A stretch of 64,000 bases of DNA, from assembly GCA_949358305.1 (NCBI GenBank), contig OX442316.1:9734001-9798000 (forward strand). The letters are read 5' to 3'. This document shows positions 11,817 to 21,468 of the stretch, piece after piece (the first letter of the stretch is position 1; every line of letters starts with the position of its first letter). The position numbers and the translations under genes were made by a program. This DNA comes from Strigamia acuminata. Its lineage: Eukaryota; Arthropoda; Chilopoda; Geophilomorpha; Linotaeniidae. The notes under the pieces are model-generated. The model was not told where the DNA came from, made no database searches, and worked only from the letters and a program-made list of their open reading frames with translations.

Positions 11817-14800
11817 ATGGAAGAAATATCTCCCACGTCCTCTAATGATAATTGTTATTTAAAAGCAGACGACGTACGTCGAGATGTTCGGAAATTAATA
11901 ACTGATTTGCACCGTAGTCATCATGGAAAAATACCTTTAATATTTCAACTTATTTGGTTTTTCATGACAGCAATTTGCTTATTGCTTGCAGCTTATCAGA
12001 TTTTAGGCCGTGTGGACTATTATTTTTCTACTCCAATACAAACTGAAGTGCAGTTTAACTTATTGACCGACGGTCAATTACCTGAGATTGCATTCTGCTC
12101 ACCGCAAAGTGATTATTTAGCCGAATTGATGCTCAATAAGGAGGGCGATAGGGAGTTCATTGAATGCGCTTTACCGTTGTATACCGTGCTCAAAGACGAC
12201 AATGCAAATCCTGATAAATTGTGGAACTTTACAAACGTCCCGGAACGTGTGCAAAGTTTTGCATTAGCGAATGTAAGTAATTTATTTCATTAGTAAATAA
12301 TTTTATAATAATTTTATAAATTAATTGTAGGCTGCTAACAAGGACGCATTTCTTGTGACAAAAAAGAAGTCTATTATAGGACATTGCACTAGCTATCAAA
12401 ACAGTAAGAATCAATTATTTTATTTATTACAGTCATGTTGCATGAATTTTAAATTTTTAAATTTGTTTTTTATTAGAAAGGCGAATAAAATTCTCGCATA
12501 ATCAAAGAGATGTTGCCAAGGTGACATTAAACACTCATACGTATTGCCCAACCACGATTGTTGTCGTAAGGCAGTTTTTAATTAAACGAGTCCGACAAAT
12601 CATTTAATTTTCCAAATTTAGATCGCCATCAAAGATGAAATTGATTTTACTTTTGGCATGACAGTTTCGAGCAAAATTGGACCTATCATGAAGTTTGGTG
12701 TAAGAAAGGTGAGATTAAACACAAATTAATTCCGTTGTTAAATTTATTTGTGTTGCAATGCATTAAGATTTATTTAGTGACATGTTTTGAATTTGAGAGA
12801 GATTCATTGAACAAAAGTTGAATTTTAGTGAACAAATTGGAGTTACTTTAGAATATGGCCCGCTTCGGAATGGGCCCAAAATTTGGTTACTTACCCCCCC
12901 CCCCCCCAGTCCGAAAATGACACTTAAAAATGTCGGAAATGAACCTAACCTTAACATAACTAGCCTATCCTTAAACTAACCTAAGGTTAGGTTAGCCTAT
13001 CCTTAACCTAACCTAAGGTTAGGTTAGCCTATCCTTAACCTAACCTTAGGTCAGGTTAGCCTATCCTTAACCTAACCTAAGGTTAGTTTAGCCTATCTTT
13101 AACCTAACCTAAGGTTAGGTTAAGGATAGGCTAGAGCAGGTTAGATTAGGTTAAGGTTAGGTTCATTTCCGACACTTTTGAGTGTCATTTTCGGACTCAG
13201 GAGGCTTTATTTGGTAAGTAACCAAATGTTGGGCCCATTCTAAAGTAAATCCAACAAATTTTCTTCTTTGCCGGGTTTAAAAATATAAACTTTGTGTACC
13301 TATCGTAAATGTTTGCTTCATGACAGTATAAAAATAATTCCTACACGTTAAGATAATTACCGCGATTTAATTTGACTCGTGTAAACATTTACAGTACAAT
13401 AATTTAAATTTGCCTCAAAGAAGGTGTGTGAGAAGTGAGGAACTGGGAAGATGTTACAGAAATTGCGTTAATTAACGTTTCCTACACAATGTTAAATGCA
13501 GGTATTGAATATATACATTTATAAAAACAAAATGGTTTGTAATTTGCTTAGCTTATTTTATTCCAGGTTTCCATTTTTTGATTCCGATATAAACTTGCCA
13601 CCGTGTAATTCAAACGTCAGCCGAGAATACATGGAGGTTACCAAAATATTATTATTTCCTGACATTTTTAAGACATGCAACTGTGATGTTAGATGTAACG
13701 ATGTTGTTTACTCCATCAACGTTGATTTGTTTTCTACAACAGCATTGCCACTTCCTGAAATGGAAATCACTATGGACAATTCTGAACTGGTGGTCTCTGA
13801 ATATTACGCTTACGGATTCACACGTTTAATATCAGACAGTTTTTTAATTTGTCGATTATTTCTTGGATTCAGCATATTATCAATTTTCAAAATCCTACAC
13901 CGAGTAATATTTTGGTGTACAGCAAAGTGTAAGAAACACGATCAAGTGTTGACATGCTTAACACTTCACTGCATGGCTGAAATTACACGTTGTAAACCCC
14001 GAGAAAAATGTTCATTTATAAATTTCAAAACGTTCGCTTTACCTTTGTGTGCGTGTTTAGGTTGTTATCTAATCGTAGACAAAATTCAGTATTACTTGAA
14101 AGAGCCCATTTTTAATGTTATAAAAATGGAAATGAAATCATCAGTTGAGTTCCCGTCCATTACCTTTTGTGGACTGAGTGCTAAAGTTTTTGTTTACAAA
14201 AAAATATACGCGAAGAAAAATAAGTTACCAGACTCTTCTATATGTGATCTGGACATTGTGGACATTTGGGGTTGGAAAACTGATTGGACGTTGAAAACTT
14301 TGTGGGAAGCTGTCGTAACGAAGGAATTACCTGATGTCATGTTCGCACAGATTTTTGTAAGATTTTAATACAATATAAATTGCAACTAAACAATTTGAGA
14401 TCAGAAAGTTTGTAAATAGAAAAAGCAAAGTTTTTGATTGAATTGAAGATGTTTGATGAGTCATTCTAATTCTGTTGTTTGATTTCGTTAGGAAACATTA
14501 AACCTCCCACGAATTAATGCGATCAAATCGGAAATCAGCACTCCTTTTGGGAATTGTCTGCATTATAAATTTAGTAAGATGATTTTTTTTGTAAATAATT
14601 CTGGCTTATAACGTGTATTTATTTATGCGTACAGGTGAGGAACCTTTCAGAGGATTTTTTTCATTTTATCCCATTGTTTTTCAGGCATCAAAAGCACTAT
14701 ACAGTTGCAAAAAATCATTCTATAAAGTAAAATCAATTTGTTAGCCTTTCGTTTTATTATTATAATACTTTAATTTACTCCAATTCCAGTTGTTTTTTGA

Positions 14801-15515
14801 CGATTTTAACTCTGATTCGTATAATCTTGCATTATCTATTGATTTGCCAATAGCGTCTGCAACTTTAATGCATTTTCGTGTGACTCAAGTATGTTAGATA
14901 AATGAACACTATGGGGAACATTTAAGGCAAAATAAAATCTTTCACAGATTCATCGTGTGAGTATTAAAAACAGACCTTGCACATCAAAACGGGAGTTTCT
15001 CGAATGCAAACTAAACTGTTTGCAGGATTCTTTACGAAGAGCTGATGTTTGCGAGTGAGCCAATCAATCTTGTTTGGATATTGAATAGATAACTAATAAT
15101 TAATCTTATTTCTTTTATTAGATTACCATTTTTCGCCAATCTGACAACTCAGTTCAAAAATTGTACTTCAAAAACCGAAGCAAAAGACAGTCGCAGAAAG
15201 TACATTGATATTTCCACACATCTAAACCAAAAAAGAAGTTGCAATTGTCCAGTTCTTTGCACGGAAAATGTGTATCACTATGGTTCTGGCACACTTGCAC
15301 CAGAGGAAATTGGATCGATAACAGGCGTCCTTGTGTCTCCTGCTACAAGTAATGTAGAAGTCTTTACGGAAGTAAAATCTTATTCGTATAGAGCTCTCTT
15401 GAATGACATTGGAAATATATTTGTTATAATGTTCGGTGTATCTATTTTAAGTGTTATGAAATTCGCATTTATAAAAATGCCTATGAAAGTCACAAAAAAT
15501 CGTAAACAGGATTAA
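11817..15515 (+). CDS. Two DEG/ENaC channel units fused in one frame, in-frame TAA in unit 1
   Basis: Exons 11817-12272, 12331-12403, 12477-12565, 12622-12708, 13395-13501, 13567-14356, 14492-14573, 14635-14726, 14790-14888, 14948-15054 and 15122-15515 join in phase to 792 codons, interrupted once by TAA at 13473-13475 (codon 262). Unit 1: TM1 at about 41-63, LPEIAFCSP after TM1, a Cys-rich ectodomain, and TM2 with the G-x-S filter GFS (371-373). Without any stop the same exon continues into unit 2: TM1 about 427-441, FPSITFCG, a second Cys-rich ectodomain and TM2 with GVS (766-768). Both units are shorter than most DEG/ENaC subunits. Topology permits fusion, since TM2 of unit 1 ends in the cytoplasm where unit 2 begins. 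Alternatives: unit 1 is dead and unit 2 starts at the ATG at 13973 (385 residues), stop readthrough, or a sequence error. AATAAA at 15707-15712. Confidence 0.75.
12839..13252. mobile_element. Fold-back element copy A with telomere-like core, in channel intron
   Basis: A 414-bp element inside the 686-nt intron of DEG/ENaC unit 1. The ends are imperfect inverted repeats of roughly 110 bp, starting GGAGTTACTTTAGAAT on the left and ending ATTCTAAAGTAAATCC on the right. An 8-bp direct duplication AACAAATT flanks it (12831-12838 and 13253-13260). The core (about 12951-13145) consists of about five 32-bp units that alternate CCTAACC and GGTTAGG orientations. A run of C replaces part of the left terminal repeat. 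No coding capacity: a non-autonomous DNA element. Several superfamilies (hAT and others) make 8-bp duplications, so the family is not assigned. Confidence 0.8.
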
Positions 15516-16207
15516 ACTACTGCTTAAATGTAAACTAGAAGTTTCAAAGCACATTTTAAATTACAGTAAAAAGATTCACTCATACTTTTCCTAGAGAGAA
15601 TGCACCATACCGTAACAGTATTTCTGTTTTCATATTTTTTGGATATATTGCAGTGACTTAATATTAAAAATATATAAAACTGACAGTAGTTGTGTAAATT
15701 GAATTGAATAAAATATAATTTAACTTTTACAACCTGTAAAATTGTGTGTTGTATCAATAGATCAATAAATCCTTCGAGTACTTGTATATGACAGAAATAA
15801 AAATGTCCTTAGCTAAAATATTATAAAATGTTATACAAAATAAACATGGAAAAGAAATCAGCATATTGCACATGTCACAGTTCTTTTTAAGTAAATGAAA
15901 GTAAACACATAAAGGCGCCTCATAAAACGAATGGAATATTTTGGATTGCATCAACTACCCTTTAAATCCATAAAATCATAAAATAATTTATTATGGGAAT
16001 AAACAGATAAATTGATGCGTGCACTAAAATCCATAAAGTCACAATTAAAACTTAAATATTTGAGTCACTAGGCTAAACCCCTAAATACATGACGACTTAG
16101 TTACATCACTCGGTAATTACTCTTTTTGCTTCGTATATAAACGCTGAAAAATCCTTGTTCATTCTCCTTGAACTGCTATTTGTGAAAGTACAGTACAAAA
16201 TCTAACC
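15516..16207. other. 3' flank of channel gene and promoter of defensin 1
   Basis: Contains the channel polyadenylation signal at 15707-15712, then AT-rich sequence without a supported gene, then a TATATAA box at 16134-16140 upstream of defensin 1. Confidence 0.5.
16134..16140 (+). promoter_or_regulatory. TATA box of defensin 1
   Basis: TATATAA lies about 70 bp upstream of the defensin 1 ATG, which leaves room for a short 5' UTR. Inferred from position and sequence only. Confidence 0.5.
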
Positions 16208-16479
16208 ATGAACGCCGCAATTGTTTTCGGCTGTCTTCTGCTTGTTGGCATTGCAATTGCCGGAGATGAGCATAATCCAGGTAAATAAGAATATACCAAG
16301 AGTGAACTTTTGGAAGTTTCAGTTTTGACACCGAGTGTTTTGTTGTAGATCTCGATTATGCATGCGCTGCCAACCCGTCACCATTTCGGGGTTTTGCTTG
16401 TGATAGAAACTGCCGATTCGTAAAGAAATTCGTTAGCGGTTACTGTGGTGAGGACAACACGTGCCACTGCCTTAACTAA
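16208..16479 (+). CDS. Defensin 1, secreted CS-alpha-beta antimicrobial peptide, 2 exons
   Basis: Exons 16208-16280 and 16349-16479 give 67 residues. A hydrophobic signal peptide (residues 1 to about 20, MNAAIVFGCLLLVGIAIAG) is followed by a very short acidic spacer and a mature domain with six cysteines spaced C-x12-C-x3-C-x10-C-x5-C-x1-C, the arthropod defensin pattern. The family folds as an alpha helix on a beta hairpin held by three disulfides and is secreted to act on bacteria. The intron is phase 1, just after the signal/spacer region, as in the other two defensins here. AATAAA at 16548-16553. No furin-type site is visible between signal and mature domain, so the peptide probably has little or no propeptide. 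Confidence 0.88.
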
Positions 16480-17058
16480 GACTGACCACTGACGACAGGA
16501 TTACGACAATACGATAAATGAAATCATTATGTTAACAATTTTGTTGCAATAAAATTGGGTATTATTAAAGCATACTTGAGGTTTTATTATTCTGCATCTG
16601 AACAAAACTGACAAATGTAAAACGATATCAATTTTATTTTTAAAGCCAAATTTAAAAAAATAAATGAAAACAGCATATGGTTTGAAACTGCCTTCATTTT
16701 CATAGTAAAATCATTCACATCAACGGTTATTATCATCTGTGGCAGTTAAGTTGCATTCCCAGCTAATAAATGCGGCAAAAACATTTACTATACTTTCTCA
16801 AATCATACAGTGAAACCTGTGATGCTGTTCCTGATGAGTGATGACCAATGCCTAGATAAACCATTTTCTTTTGGCACTAGCACACTGCTGGACTGGCCTG
16901 GTGGCCCGTCCCTGTGGCCCGGCCCATTCAGATTTCCCGGGACTAAATTTGTACCCAGTCCAAACCTGCTGACGTGCGAGTCAAATAAACGTGTACGAAA
17001 CAATACCGTATTGCATTGCTTCCATGGGCAATAAATCGGTCCTTTCCAAAACCCAATC
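16480..17058. other. Intergenic, no gene seen
   Basis: AT-rich downstream sequence with a GC-rich patch at about 16880-16950 (many GGCC motifs). Open frames on both strands here overlap the GC-rich patch and show no domain. Confidence 0.45.
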
Positions 17059-17700
17059 GGATACTTTAGAATAGGGCTCACTTCAGAATGAGACAAAAAT
17101 TTCGTTACTTACTAAACAAACCCTCCTGAGTCCAAAAATAACACTCAAAAATGTCGGAAATAAACCTAATCTTAACCTAACCTAACCTGGCCTAGGCTAT
17201 CCTTAACCTAACCTAACCTTAACCTAACCAAACCTAACCTAACCTTAACCTAACCTAACCTTAACCTAACCTAACCTTAACCTAACCTAACCTTAACCTA
17301 ACCTAACCTTAACCTAACCTAACCTTAACCTAACCTAACCTTAACCTAACCTAACCTTAACCTAACCTAACCTTAACCTAACCTAACCTTAACCTAACCT
17401 AACCTTAACCTAACCTAACCTTAACCTAACCTAACCTTAACCTAACCTAACCTTAACCTAACCTTAACCTAACACTAACCTAACACTAACCTAACACTAA
17501 CCCAACACAACCTAACACTAACCTAACCTTAACCTTAACCTAACCTTAACCTTAACCTAACCTTAACCAGGTTAGGTTAGGTTAAGATTAGGTTTATTTC
17601 CGACATTTTTGAGTGTCATTTTCAGACTCAGGAGGGCTTGTTTGGTAAGCAACGAAATTTTGGGCCCGTTCCGAAGCGGGCCCTATTCTAAAGTAACTCC
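17059..17700. mobile_element. Fold-back element copy B with telomere-like array core
   Basis: A 642-bp relative of the element at 12839-13252. The terminal inverted repeats (about 115 bp) match each other and copy A, including GAGTCC/GGACTC-type and AATGTCGGAAAT blocks and an internal GGGCCC palindrome. The core (about 17165-17590) is mostly a run of the 16-bp unit TTAACCTAACCTAACC, about 15 copies, turning into more degenerate CTAACACTAACC units near the right end. The flanking octamers ACCCAATC and GCACAAGC agree at only 5 of 8 positions, so the target duplication is decayed or absent. No ORF. Confidence 0.78.
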
Positions 17701-19235
17701 GCACAAGCACCATCAAGAGAGATTTTAACTACTAATTCATTACAACTTAGAAACATAGATGGCGCCACCGTTTTGAATCACAAACTGCCTCTGGTCGCTG
17801 TCGCCATCTAGTCACAGCCGAATGAAACAATACCATATTGAATACCGCCCACATCGCTTCATCATCTAACTCGGGCGATCTAACGTCAAAGTATTCATAT
17901 TTCCATCGTAATAAAATTAAAAATGTAATTAAAACAAATGGAACAACAAATATGCTTTCAATCTTTTTTAATATCGCTCAGAATAATATAATATCTCGCA
18001 ATCCAAGCGATGTCTTCACTGCACGGCAGCCAAATCCTCCTCCTTTAATTCCACACGACGACCGCCGCAAATAATGCGAGAATTTGTGTGCTGCACTTTT
18101 TATATCAACCCACAGTGTGACCAATTCAAGTTTCCTCAGGAATCTAATAATGCTTGTTTTCAAAATTCAAATTTTCCAATAAAAATAGCACAAATAAACA
18201 AAGTGCCACTCACAATTTGCCACAAATTTTTGTCAAACATTTTAAATTCAACCTCAACTTACCATTCAAAACAAATCCACCTCCAAGTGATAACACGCTG
18301 AAAAATTAAGAAAAGAAAAGAAAACACACATTATCAATATAAAAACACCAAATTACGCAAAGTGTGGTTGTCAAGTGGTTTCGACAACCCACGATGTCCT
18401 CGCTGCTCCCTTCCAATGAGTGTCGACTAATGACCGGGGTCCAATCCCAAACTTTCCTCGCCCGCTGGGCAAACAAACGCGCAAACAAATCTGGCAGCTC
18501 CCCGAAATGTGAACGAACCAAGGGAATGCACCCACCGTCTTCGGTCCTTCATGCCCGCAGACCGTAAAACATGCACGACCAAGGCAGGGCCCTCAACTGG
18601 AAGCCCATCCCGAAAAGCCACCCTGACTAAGCTTGACTCCCCGGAAACATGAACGAACCAAGGGATGCACCCACCGTCACTAGGCCATGTCCATGCACCT
18701 TCAAGTGAATCTCCTGGCGGCAAGGCCCTTAACTGGATGCATGTCCCTAAAGGAGCCTTTCCATTCGCGCTGACCCCAGCTCACGGACAAATGCAAGTGC
18801 AAATGCAAATGCATGTGGGCCACCCGGTAGTATTATGAATCTCAGAACTCGTACCCTAACAAGCCAAACATTCCACTGTCGGGAAATACAGTGCGCATCA
18901 GGAAGTCATGAATAAAATTATTGTAAGGGATCACGTGGAAGTAAAACCCAACACCCAAAGAATGTTCGAAAATGTTTTTGTTTTTATATTTACTTCTGCT
19001 GTCGATCGTATTTACTTTGTTATACGTCTAAAGAGATTTAAAAAGCATTTACCTTTAATCGTACGCTAATTTTGTAAACAATCTACAAAATAATTTCCAA
19101 GAACTAAAACTTTATATCTGCTGTTAAGTGCTTAAGTCCTTTACAAGTCTCAGAAATGATGCAAGACAAAAAAAACATTATAAAGAGCAATCTATTGGAT
19201 TAAAAAATATCATTCCGAACACGATAACAGACACG
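17701..19235. other. Intergenic region upstream of defensin 2
   Basis: Right after element B is a short inverted repeat around AGATGGCG / CGCCATCT (17757-17812). A GC-rich stretch at 18360-18860 contains a diverged tandem duplication, listed separately, and a cluster of GCAAATGCA-like words at 18785-18820. The open frames in that stretch read on both strands and look like base-composition effects. A TATAAAG box (19179-19185) precedes defensin 2. Confidence 0.45.
18499..18778. repeat. Diverged tandem duplication, two units of about 140 bp
   Basis: Units 18499-18637 and 18638-18778 both open with TCCCCG, share GAACGAACCAAGGG and TGCACCCACCGTC, and later share a GGCCCT(C/T)AACTGGA block and a CC(C/T)(G/A)AAAG-type end. 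Similarity falls in the middle. No coding reading is preserved between units, so I see a plain repeat. Confidence 0.6.
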
Positions 19236-19497
19236 ATGAGAGCCATCTTAGTGTTTTCTTTGGTTGTACTTTTTGCTGCGATGTCGATTACAGACGCTCA
19301 AACTTATTTTGGTAAGTGGTGTGCCACGTGTAAATTTATTATTTCAACTTTATAAAGCTCTGTATTTCTTAGATCGTGTTTGTATAAATAAACCCAAACC
19401 ATATGCAGACTGGGTTTGTTATAAGATCTGTCGTTTTGCCAGAGGATTCGTTTCGGGTTCTTGCTCACCGACGAATGTCTGCACATGCCGGAACTAG
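19236..19497 (+). CDS. Defensin 2, secreted CS-alpha-beta antimicrobial peptide, 2 exons
   Basis: Exons 19236-19311 and 19373-19497 give 66 residues: signal peptide MRAILVFSLVVLFAAMSI plus a short stretch ending at TDAQ, then a mature domain with cysteines spaced C-x11-C-x3-C-x10-C-x5-C-x1-C. The shared RF-(V/A)-(K/R)-x-FVSG segment before the fourth cysteine shows close kinship with defensin 1. The mature part is cationic (several Lys/Arg). The intron is phase 1 at the same place as in defensins 1 and 3. AATAAA at 19586-19591. The ATG at 19236 is chosen because it starts the signal peptide and lies about 50 bp downstream of a TATAAAG box. Confidence 0.87.
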
Positions 19498-19810
19498 AGT
19501 TTCTCCCAATGGCACTGAAATTACAGCTTGTTTTTTAATCAAGATATGAAATATTATAGAATTTGTATGCGTTCTCCACATTATGAATAAATGCATCGAT
19601 TAAAATACTAATCCACATTATAATTTAGTTTGAACGAATTAACAACACATACAGTGTAATTTAGACTAAACAGTATTTCAAACAACATATTTATTAACTT
19701 CAAAAATGGTGGCCGATTTTGTCGGATTTCAGTCTCAGCGGACATGCGCACGACATTGTGCTTAGTAATCTCCACTTAAACTCCCATCATTTATTATCAT
19801 ATAAACATTA
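19498..19810. other. Convergent intergenic gap, defensin 2 / N6AMT1
   Basis: Holds the defensin 2 polyadenylation signal (19586-19591) and the 3' flank of N6AMT1 on the other strand. Nothing else is seen. Confidence 0.5.
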
Positions 19811-20767
19811 TTAGTCATTTTCACACCTTGTGAAACAGGTGACAGTTAGTTTCTCTCTCCCACATCTTCTAGAAATTACAATCCTTTTGTTAAAGTGCAT
19901 CTGCTTCATTATTTCTTCAATTTCATCTAAAAATACACGGTATTGAGCATCTAAAATAATTGTTATTCATATCATATAGCTACCATCATCATTTATATCT
20001 AATGTAAGTAAGTAGAATCTTCCTTTCGAAGACATTAATTGATTTACTTGGGGAAAAAGTCTGTCCATAACTATTCTCCCTTTTCTTCCACCAGCCCATG
20101 ATGCAGATAATCTATTACCACCAACCTTCAAATATATATATTTTAGTGAATATACATTTAATTCGTGCTTTATAATTTTACTTCTGTGTCAGGAGTCTCC
20201 ACATACGGTGGATTGAAAATCAGCACATCGATTTTATTACGTAATCGTGAGTCAAACGCTGTTACCTACGAATCGTTAACATTGTATCAATTTATAAGAA
20301 CTATTTCGTTTGGCTCAAACCTCTTAGTTCATACCAAATCCATTAAAACAGGTTCAATTGACACTTGATTGGCTTTGGACATTTTCAATGCTGCTTCCAC
20401 CGCGGATTTGTTTATATCTGTACAACTAAACAAGAATACTCCAATTAGTTAAAATATATATATATTTCTACAGTGACTCAATCCTAGCGCACAAATACGA
20501 GGCGTTGTTTCCTAATTCTTTGGCGAGGAATGTTATTATAATTCCTGATCCACACCCAACTTCGAGACAAATTGTTGGCCTGAAGTTAAAAAATATATAT
20601 TTAGAACTCATCAGATAAAAATTGAATGAACACGAAAGATACCTGATTTCTTTGATAAAGTTCATTTCATTTTGTAGTGCATCTAACATGAGAAATGAAT
20701 CCTCAGCTGGTTCGTATACAGAATCAAAATAACTTTTTATTTCAGCCGGAATGATGGGCGTAGCCAT
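19811..20767 (-). CDS. N6AMT1: N6AMT1/HemK2-type methyltransferase, 6 exons
   Basis: Minus-strand exons 20643-20767, 20493-20579, 20335-20425, 20182-20265, 19984-20125 and 19811-19950 join in phase to 222 residues, near the usual length of animal HemK2 (about 214). Motifs: VYEPAEDSFLMLDAL near the N terminus, the S-adenosylmethionine loop LEVGCGSG (47-54), CTDIN (acidic SAM-binding loop), the catalytic NPPY (119-122) within DVLIFNPPYVETP, and SWAGGRKGRIVMDR. With its partner TRMT112, this enzyme methylates the glutamine of the GGQ motif of translation release factor eRF1; histone H4 lysine methylation has also been reported. The first intron boundary uses a normal donor; the last intron is only 33 nt (19951-19983) yet is needed to reach the conserved C terminus. 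The gene sits between defensins 2 and 3 in opposite orientation, with no functional link implied. Confidence 0.93.
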
Positions 20768-21170
20768 TTTGAAATTTACTATCGCTTACTTCTGGTTAAT
20801 ACCAGAAATGTAATTGATAAACAACTGTATTGTAACTCGGTGCACTCTGGTGAGCAAATCCAAAAGTTTCTGTGTCGAAATGAGGGTCCCCATCCCCACA
20901 ATGCACGCACGAAACCCCACCCGAAATAAATTTTAATTTTTTTTTTTTGTGTTGATAAAAAGCTTCAAACAATATATTTACATTTTGCAAAATAATTTTT
21001 GTTTTCCCAATAACACTTATTTAATTGCCAGTAATAATTTTGAACAATTACAGTACACGATTTAATTGTAAGGCAAATCCGGAAACAGAAGCAGCTCAGG
21101 TTTAGAATACATAGACTGGAATGTCTTTGTTTCTTCTACAGTTCTTATTGCAGTAACGAACAATCTTAAT
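20768..21170. other. Divergent promoter region N6AMT1 / defensin 3
   Basis: About 400 bp. No clear TATA box for defensin 3. Poly-T run at 20936-20949. No further gene. Confidence 0.45.
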
Positions 21171-21468
21171 ATGAAAATCGCAATTGTTTTCTGCTGTTTT
21201 CTGCTTGTTGCTACTGAGACTATACAAGATGAGCCGAATCCAGGTAAATGACGAAGTAATTAAACTAACATGGATGTTTAAGATAAAAAATGTTCGTCTT
21301 ATTGTAGGATTTGTTTGCGCTGAACCGGAAACAAAGTTTAGAAATTTGAATTGTATTAAAAGCTGCGCATCAAATAAGAAATTCAATGATGGTTATTGCG
21401 GTGACAACAACGTGTGCTATTGCACTCATGTAGAGTCCGTAGCAGGACGAATAAAAAAGAAAACATGA
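21171..21468 (+). CDS. Defensin 3 with basic C-terminal tail, 2 exons
   Basis: Exons 21171-21243 and 21308-21468 give 77 residues. The first exon is clearly a copy of defensin 1 (same 73-nt length, IAIVFCCFLLV-type signal, DEPNPG against DEHNPG). The mature region has cysteines spaced C-x11-C-x3-C-x10-C-x5-C-x1-C, with GYCGDNNVCYC matching the defensin 1 end. Unlike the other two, it continues for 12 residues past the last cysteine (THVESVAGRIKKKT end), finishing in a basic stretch. Same phase-1 intron. AATAAA at 21490-21495. The signal is less typical (VATETIQ follows), so cleavage position is unsure. Confidence 0.83.

Noticed and set aside
12951-13145. CRISPR-like array in the 32-bp repeats
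   Set aside because: Units are contiguous, palindromic and telomere-like with no spacers, and the genome is eukaryotic.
13502-13566. Alternative splice GTTAAT (13467) to GCAG (13501) to avoid the in-frame TAA
   Set aside because: It would keep phase but delete the conserved RFLHNVKC segment that aligns with unit 2 and translate the next intron; less likely than a true stop.
18306-18723. Overlapping frames on both strands in the GC-rich stretch before defensin 2
   Set aside because: They read through a diverged tandem repeat and do not preserve frame or sequence between units.
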